DNA of 64,000 nucleotides, from NCBI RefSeq assembly GCF_946151055.1, contig NZ_CAMGYZ010000004.1:310001-374000 (forward strand), read 5' to 3'. The stretch's first letter is position 1; each line of letters opens with the position of its first letter. The notes under the pieces are model-generated. The model saw only the letters and a program-made list of their open reading frames with translations, ran no database searches and was not told the DNA's origin. Source of the stretch: Bacillus sp. Marseille-Q3570 (GTDB taxonomy: Bacteria > Bacillota > Bacilli > Bacillales > Fictibacillaceae). A program made the position numbers and the translations under genes. Shown piece after piece: positions 60,481-64,000 of this stretch.

Positions 60481-60534
60481 ACAGTTAACCTCCTAAAAAA
60501 AGTATTGACCTATAACAACAAGTATACAGTAAAA

Positions 60535-60566
60535 GGCCCACAGAAACTTTCTCTGTGAGCTTTTTT
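60535..60566. terminator. Terminator between sacA and the peptidase gene
   Basis: CCCACAGA/TCTGTGAG-type stem flanked by AAAA on one side and six T on the other; suitable for the minus-strand sac operon, with the better T-run on the plus strand. Confidence 0.55.
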
Positions 60567-60578
60567 GTATGAATCATC

Positions 60579-62075
60579 CTATGGGTTCATGTTTGCGTCT
60601 CTCATTGCCTCTTCAGAAGTTTGATACGTATACCCGATCAAATCCCACTTCCATATATCAAAGGTGACTGACCCAGAAGATGAAAAGTGGATAGCAGCGT
60701 TCTTTTTATCGGGGAAAATCCGGAAAGTAAACACTTCTGCCCCATCATTGACAAAGAGTTCAATGGAAGACTGATCGATGAACATTTGTAATGTCTCTAG
60801 ACTCGATATTTGACAACTTCTTGTTTCTGTAGATTTATTGTCAAAGGTTTTCCTTCTAATGGTGATCTCTTTTGTTTCGTTTTGATAACTCAATTTTACA
60901 TAGTCGAATAAATCGATTTCAAAGCAGTTACAAGAATCGGTAGTTCCAAACTTCAAAAATACTTCCATGACGTCCCCATCAAGTTCAGAAAGATGCATCG
61001 ATTCATCTTTTATATGGATATCTTCCTTTTCAAAAAGGTTCCGTCGCATCTTTTTAAGTTCTTCCACAGGGCTTTGATGGATTTTTCCTTTTTTTACGCG
61101 AAGCTCTCTTGGAATGGTCATATTGTGGATCCATTTATAAGACCGAGTTGGCTGTTTTTCTTCATCCTGGTCTGGAACCCCCATCCATCCAATTAGTATT
61201 CGCCGCCCATCCTCATCAAGAGTGGTCTGTGGAGCATAAAATTCAAAACCGCGGTCAATTTCCCGGAATGGGCCATGATGGAGAACAGTACGATCGTATT
61301 CAAGTTCACCAATGACATAGCCCGATTGATGAACATTGTTATAGAGCATCCCTTGTGGTTCCAAGCCTTGAGGAGAAAACATGAAAACATCTACTCCATC
61401 CAATTGGAATAAATCCGGGCACTCCCACATATAACCAAGATAATCGTTTTCTTTTGAACTTGAAATTTCGCCTTTCAACTCCCAAACCATTAAGTCATCT
61501 GATGTGTAAAGGACTGCACAACCAAGATCTCCCTGTGTTTGAGCGCCGATTACCATATACCATTTATCTTCATGTTTCCATACTTTAGGATCACGGAAAT
61601 GGGCTGAATACCCTTCTGGCAAATGGATGACGACACCCTTTTTCTCGAAATGGACCCCATCCTCTGAGACAGCTGAACATTGATAGGTCTCGCGTTCATT
61701 CTTCTCATTTTTGACATTCCCCGTATAGAATACGTACAGTTTTCCACCATGGTTGACTGCACTGCCGGAATAACAACCATTTTGTTCATACCATTCACTA
61801 GGCGTCAGTGCGATCGGTTCCCATATCCAATGAATAAGGTCGCGCGATGTATAATGTCCCCAAAACTTTGCTCCATGTCCTGTTTTGAACGGCATCCATT
61901 GGAAAAAAACATGATACTTGCCTTGCCAATGGATAAGTCCATTCGGATCGTTCATTAACCCTACCGGAGGCATCAAGTGATAATCCTGGCGGTGTGGGTC
62001 ACTTTCCACTATCTTTTGATATTTATTTATCTCTTCATAGGCTTTCTTTCTTAATGATCGGTCCTCGTTCCGCAT
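60579..62075 (-). CDS. sacA: Sucrose-6-phosphate hydrolase (GH32)
   Basis: 498 aa. Five-bladed propeller with the GH32 triad: Asp43 nucleophile (NDPNG 42-46), Asp162 (FRDP) and the acid/base Glu218 (WECPD). A C-terminal beta-sandwich follows from about residue 350. Cleaves sucrose-6-phosphate delivered by the PTS permease encoded just upstream (about 100 nt). AGGAGAGG precedes the ATG. Cytosolic; no signal peptide. Confidence 0.95.
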   Translation of the reverse strand: MRNEDRSLRKKAYEEINKYQKIVESDPHRQDYHLMPPVGLMNDPNGLIHWQGKYHVFFQWMPFKTGHGAKFWGHYTSRDLIHWIWEPIALTPSEWYEQNGCYSGSAVNHGGKLYVFYTGNVKNEKNERETYQCSAVSEDGVHFEKKGVVIHLPEGYSAHFRDPKVWKHEDKWYMVIGAQTQGDLGCAVLYTSDDLMVWELKGEISSSKENDYLGYMWECPDLFQLDGVDVFMFSPQGLEPQGMLYNNVHQSGYVIGELEYDRTVLHHGPFREIDRGFEFYAPQTTLDEDGRRILIGWMGVPDQDEEKQPTRSYKWIHNMTIPRELRVKKGKIHQSPVEELKKMRRNLFEKEDIHIKDESMHLSELDGDVMEVFLKFGTTDSCNCFEIDLFDYVKLSYQNETKEITIRRKTFDNKSTETRSCQISSLETLQMFIDQSSIELFVNDGAEVFTFRIFPDKKNAAIHFSSSGSVTFDIWKWDLIGYTYQTSEEAMRDANMNP

Positions 62076-62120
62076 GATTCCTCTCCTCTGTCTATCTGAA
62101 TATAGCTACATGCTAATAGT

Positions 62121-62152
62121 AAGAAGACCCTGCATCTGCACAAGGTCTTCTT
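62121..62152 (-). other. Hairpin between sacP and sacA
   Basis: Perfect 9-bp stem AAGAAGACC/GGTCTTCTT, no T-run on the coding strand. May be an RNA-processing or stability element separating the two cistrons. Confidence 0.45.
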
Positions 62153-62173
62153 AACCTTTTATAACCTGTATTC

Positions 62174-63583
62174 TTATGCTGTTTCTTTCTGAACCGGTTT
62201 ATTTTTATCCGAATACCCAATTGTCCATGTCAATCCGAACGCCACAGCTATCGATACAAGGTTGACGAGAATATAGAGCAGGATTTGGTTATTTAAGAAC
62301 AATAGCGTACCCGGGATCACCGTGATCGCCATACCAGTTGCTTTCAGTCCGAATAGTGTTGCCATGAAACCTCCTACACCACCACCGATAAGACCCATGA
62401 CAAACGGTTTTACATAACGTAAGTTAACCCCGAAGATGGCTGGCTCTGTAATTCCTAAAAAGGCAGAGAGGGCTGATGGTAGTGCCAACGCCTTCAGTTT
62501 TTTCGATCTTGATTTTAGACCAACCGCAAGAGCCGCTCCACCTTGTGCAGCTATTGAACATGTAATGATCGGATTGAACGGGTTATTGCTGAACCGTTCC
62601 AAAAGCTGAATTTCCAAAAAGTTGAATATATGATGGACACCGGTTACGACAATGATTTGATGGAAAAAACCGATAATTAATCCACTTAACCCGAATGGCA
62701 ATTCTAAAATCGTAAGTGTTCCTTGAAGTATGGCTTCTTCGACAGCATGGAAAACCGGCCCAATCACCAAGAGGGACAGGGTAATCATAACCAATAACGT
62801 TAAAAATGGTGTCACGATCAAATCTAAAACCTCAGGCACCACTTTACGAATCCGTTTTTCTAATTTCGCTCCAACAAGACCTGCGATAAATGCGGGTAAA
62901 ACAGAACCTTGATAACCGAGTACCGGAATGAATCCTAAAAACGTGAGTGGTTCTGCGTCACCTGCCGCTACCTCCCATGCATCTGGCAAAGAAGGAGATA
63001 CTAACATGAAACCTAATACCAGTCCTACAGTTGGATTACCGCCAAAAACCCTGAAAGTTGACCATGCTATCAAAGCAGGCAAGAAGATGAAGGCAGTATC
63101 AGTCAAGACTTGTGTGAATAGAATGAAATTCTCTGAAACGTCATCTGGTGTCATCCCGAAAAGTGCGAGGATTTGTTCTTGCATCACAAGACCACGTAAT
63201 CCCATGAACAATCCAGTTGCGACTAACGCTGGAATAATCGGTACGAATACATCTCCAAATGAGCGTATTGCTCGTTGGAATAAGTTCCCTTGTTTTACGA
63301 CTTCCTTCTTCTGTTCATCTTTAGTGGATTCCGTGACCCCAAGATTAGAAAGCTCCTCATAAATTCGGTTTACAGTGCCCGTCCCTAGAATGATCTGGTA
63401 TTGGCCAGAATTGTAGAATGCACCTTTGACTTTATCAATGGTCTCCACCTTCTCCTGATCAATCAACTCTTTATCATTCAGCATGATACGGAGTCGAGTA
63501 GCGCAATGGGCAATGGATTGGATGTTTTCTTTTCCGCCTATTGCGTCAATGATGCTTTGAGCGATGTGTTTATTCTCAGCCAT
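62174..63583 (-). CDS. sacP: Sucrose-specific PTS enzyme IIBC
   Basis: About 469 aa. EIIB domain (1-85) with phospho-Cys27 (IAHCATRLR) and GTGTVNRIYEEL; EIIC domain (about 105-460) with ten or so membrane segments, including GGAALAVGLKSRSKKLKALALPSALSAFLGITEPAIFGVNLRY. No EIIA domain, so a separate EIIA (as for SacP of B. subtilis) is needed. Phosphorylates sucrose during import. ATG at 63583 has AAGGAAGGG about 10 nt upstream; a longer frame to 63637 is rejected. Operator-like repeats lie upstream. Confidence 0.92.
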   Translation of the reverse strand: MAENKHIAQSIIDAIGGKENIQSIAHCATRLRIMLNDKELIDQEKVETIDKVKGAFYNSGQYQIILGTGTVNRIYEELSNLGVTESTKDEQKKEVVKQGNLFQRAIRSFGDVFVPIIPALVATGLFMGLRGLVMQEQILALFGMTPDDVSENFILFTQVLTDTAFIFLPALIAWSTFRVFGGNPTVGLVLGFMLVSPSLPDAWEVAAGDAEPLTFLGFIPVLGYQGSVLPAFIAGLVGAKLEKRIRKVVPEVLDLIVTPFLTLLVMITLSLLVIGPVFHAVEEAILQGTLTILELPFGLSGLIIGFFHQIIVVTGVHHIFNFLEIQLLERFSNNPFNPIITCSIAAQGGAALAVGLKSRSKKLKALALPSALSAFLGITEPAIFGVNLRYVKPFVMGLIGGGVGGFMATLFGLKATGMAITVIPGTLLFLNNQILLYILVNLVSIAVAFGLTWTIGYSDKNKPVQKETA

Positions 63584-63664
63584 GATACAAACCCTTCCTT
63601 CCTTAGCGTAAAGTATTTGTTGTAATTCTGATTTCAATCAACCATCAAAGAACCTTTTAAAATT

Positions 63665-63678
63665 TGTAAACGCATTCA
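63665..63678. promoter_or_regulatory. cre-like site near the sacP start
   Basis: TGTAAACGCATTCA matches the cre consensus with one mismatch. Confidence 0.4.
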
Positions 63679-63692
63679 AAAATCGTTGTTTG

Positions 63693-63708
63693 TGTGAACG
63701 ATTCCACA
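63693..63708. promoter_or_regulatory. LacI-type operator 1 upstream of sacP
   Basis: TGTGAACGATTCCACA, a dyad with central CG typical of LacI/GalR-family operators; an identical copy lies 55 bp away. Confidence 0.7.
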
Positions 63709-63747
63709 TCATTCAAAAAAATCCGAATTGGACTTCTTTCATCCACA

Positions 63748-63763
63748 TGTGAACGATTCCACA
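63748..63763. promoter_or_regulatory. LacI-type operator 2 upstream of sacP
   Basis: Second identical copy of TGTGAACGATTCCACA. Center-to-center 55 bp, close to five helical turns, compatible with looping by a tetramer. Confidence 0.7.
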
Positions 63764-63779
63764 TTGGTCATATAAGAAA

Positions 63780-63793
63780 TGTTAACGTTTTCA
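63780..63793. promoter_or_regulatory. Candidate cre site at the 3' end of the LacI-family gene
   Basis: TGTTAACGTTTTCA fits TGWNANCGNTNWCA at all fixed positions. It lies upstream of the sac promoter region and suggests CcpA control. Confidence 0.5.
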
Positions 63794-63799
63794 CGTGCA

Positions 63800-64000
63800 T
63801 TATACACTATTTCTCACGACGAGTCTATAGTTTAATGTGAAACTTTCGTATTCAATGTTTTTGTTTTCCAATTTCACAAGCATATATTTCGCAGCTTTCT
63901 TTCCTGCCTCTTCATTAAAATAATCGACTGTGGTCAATGGGGGCGTAATGTATTTGGATAGATCCGAAGCACCAATACCCACTATAGCCATATCCTCGGG
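63800..64000 (-). CDS. LacI-family transcriptional regulator, C-terminal part (5' end outside window)
   Basis: About 66 codons of the C-terminus: PEDMAIVGIGASDLSKYITP then LTTVDYFNEEAGKKAAKYMLVKLENK, the ending typical of LacI/GalR regulators (IPEDIAVVGFDD..SxxxxPPLTTV). The N-terminal DNA-binding part lies beyond the right edge. It is upstream of sacP on the same strand and probably binds the two identical operators, acting as the sucrose repressor (ScrR type); this link is inferred. Confidence 0.82.
   Translation of the reverse strand, partial: PEDMAIVGIGASDLSKYITPPLTTVDYFNEEAGKKAAKYMLVKLENKNIEYESFTLNYRLVVRNSV

Noticed and set aside
62121-62152. Hairpin between sacP and sacA as an intrinsic terminator
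   Set aside because: No T-run follows on the coding strand, and the genes form one functional unit.

Overview
The window looks like chromosomal DNA of a low-GC, spore-forming, aerobic Bacillaceae bacterium. It encodes Bacillus-type qoxABCD and ywcE, an AprX-like intracellular subtilase, GerP-like spore proteins, YhfH and YhfW relatives, and CcpA-type cre sites. An ectoine/hydroxyectoine ABC importer, a BCCT transporter, a cation/proton antiporter and a gas vesicle cluster point to a saline or aquatic habitat. All calls come from reading the sequence and recalling protein families; no database search was run.

Left part (1-25 kb): a very large secreted subtilase that runs off the left edge, aprX, a two-P-loop ATPase, a DUF488 protein, ywcE and the qoxABCD quinol oxidase (minus strand). 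Then come an SRPBCC protein, a 2-oxoglutarate/Fe(II) dioxygenase behind a promoter carrying a cre box, a membrane protein, a CPA1-type antiporter, a fatty acid desaturase, a YhfW-like Rieske flavoprotein, a BCCT transporter and an orphan membrane histidine kinase.

Middle (25-39 kb): an ABC-F gene behind what reads as a complete transcription attenuator (leader peptide, antiterminator, terminator), a DUF418 protein, an oxygen-dependent coproporphyrinogen oxidase (hemF, unusual in Firmicutes), an RlmI-like methyltransferase, cdaR with glycerate kinase, a six-repeat protein, a secreted helical protein and a heterodimeric ABC exporter with one degenerate ATP site.

Right-centre (39-50 kb): two Hsp20-type genes, five small GerP-like genes and an FkbM methyltransferase. 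Next is a 14-gene gas vesicle operon on the minus strand in the Bacillus megaterium order gvpA-P-Q-B-R-N-F-G-L-S-K-J-T-U, behind a sigma-B-like promoter and ending in a strong terminator.

Right part (50-64 kb): ehuBCDA, then an actin-type partition pair (parM-parR) with five palindromic iterons upstream that resemble a centromere/operator. After that come aceA, a 45-codon yhfH, a luciferase-like flavin monooxygenase, an M20 dipeptidase and a sucrose PTS operon (sacP, sacA) with two LacI-type operators, two cre-like sites and the C-terminus of a LacI-family regulator at the right edge.

Intergenic spaces hold at least four families of dispersed repeats. No rRNA, tRNA, CRISPR array, insertion sequence or prophage was seen.
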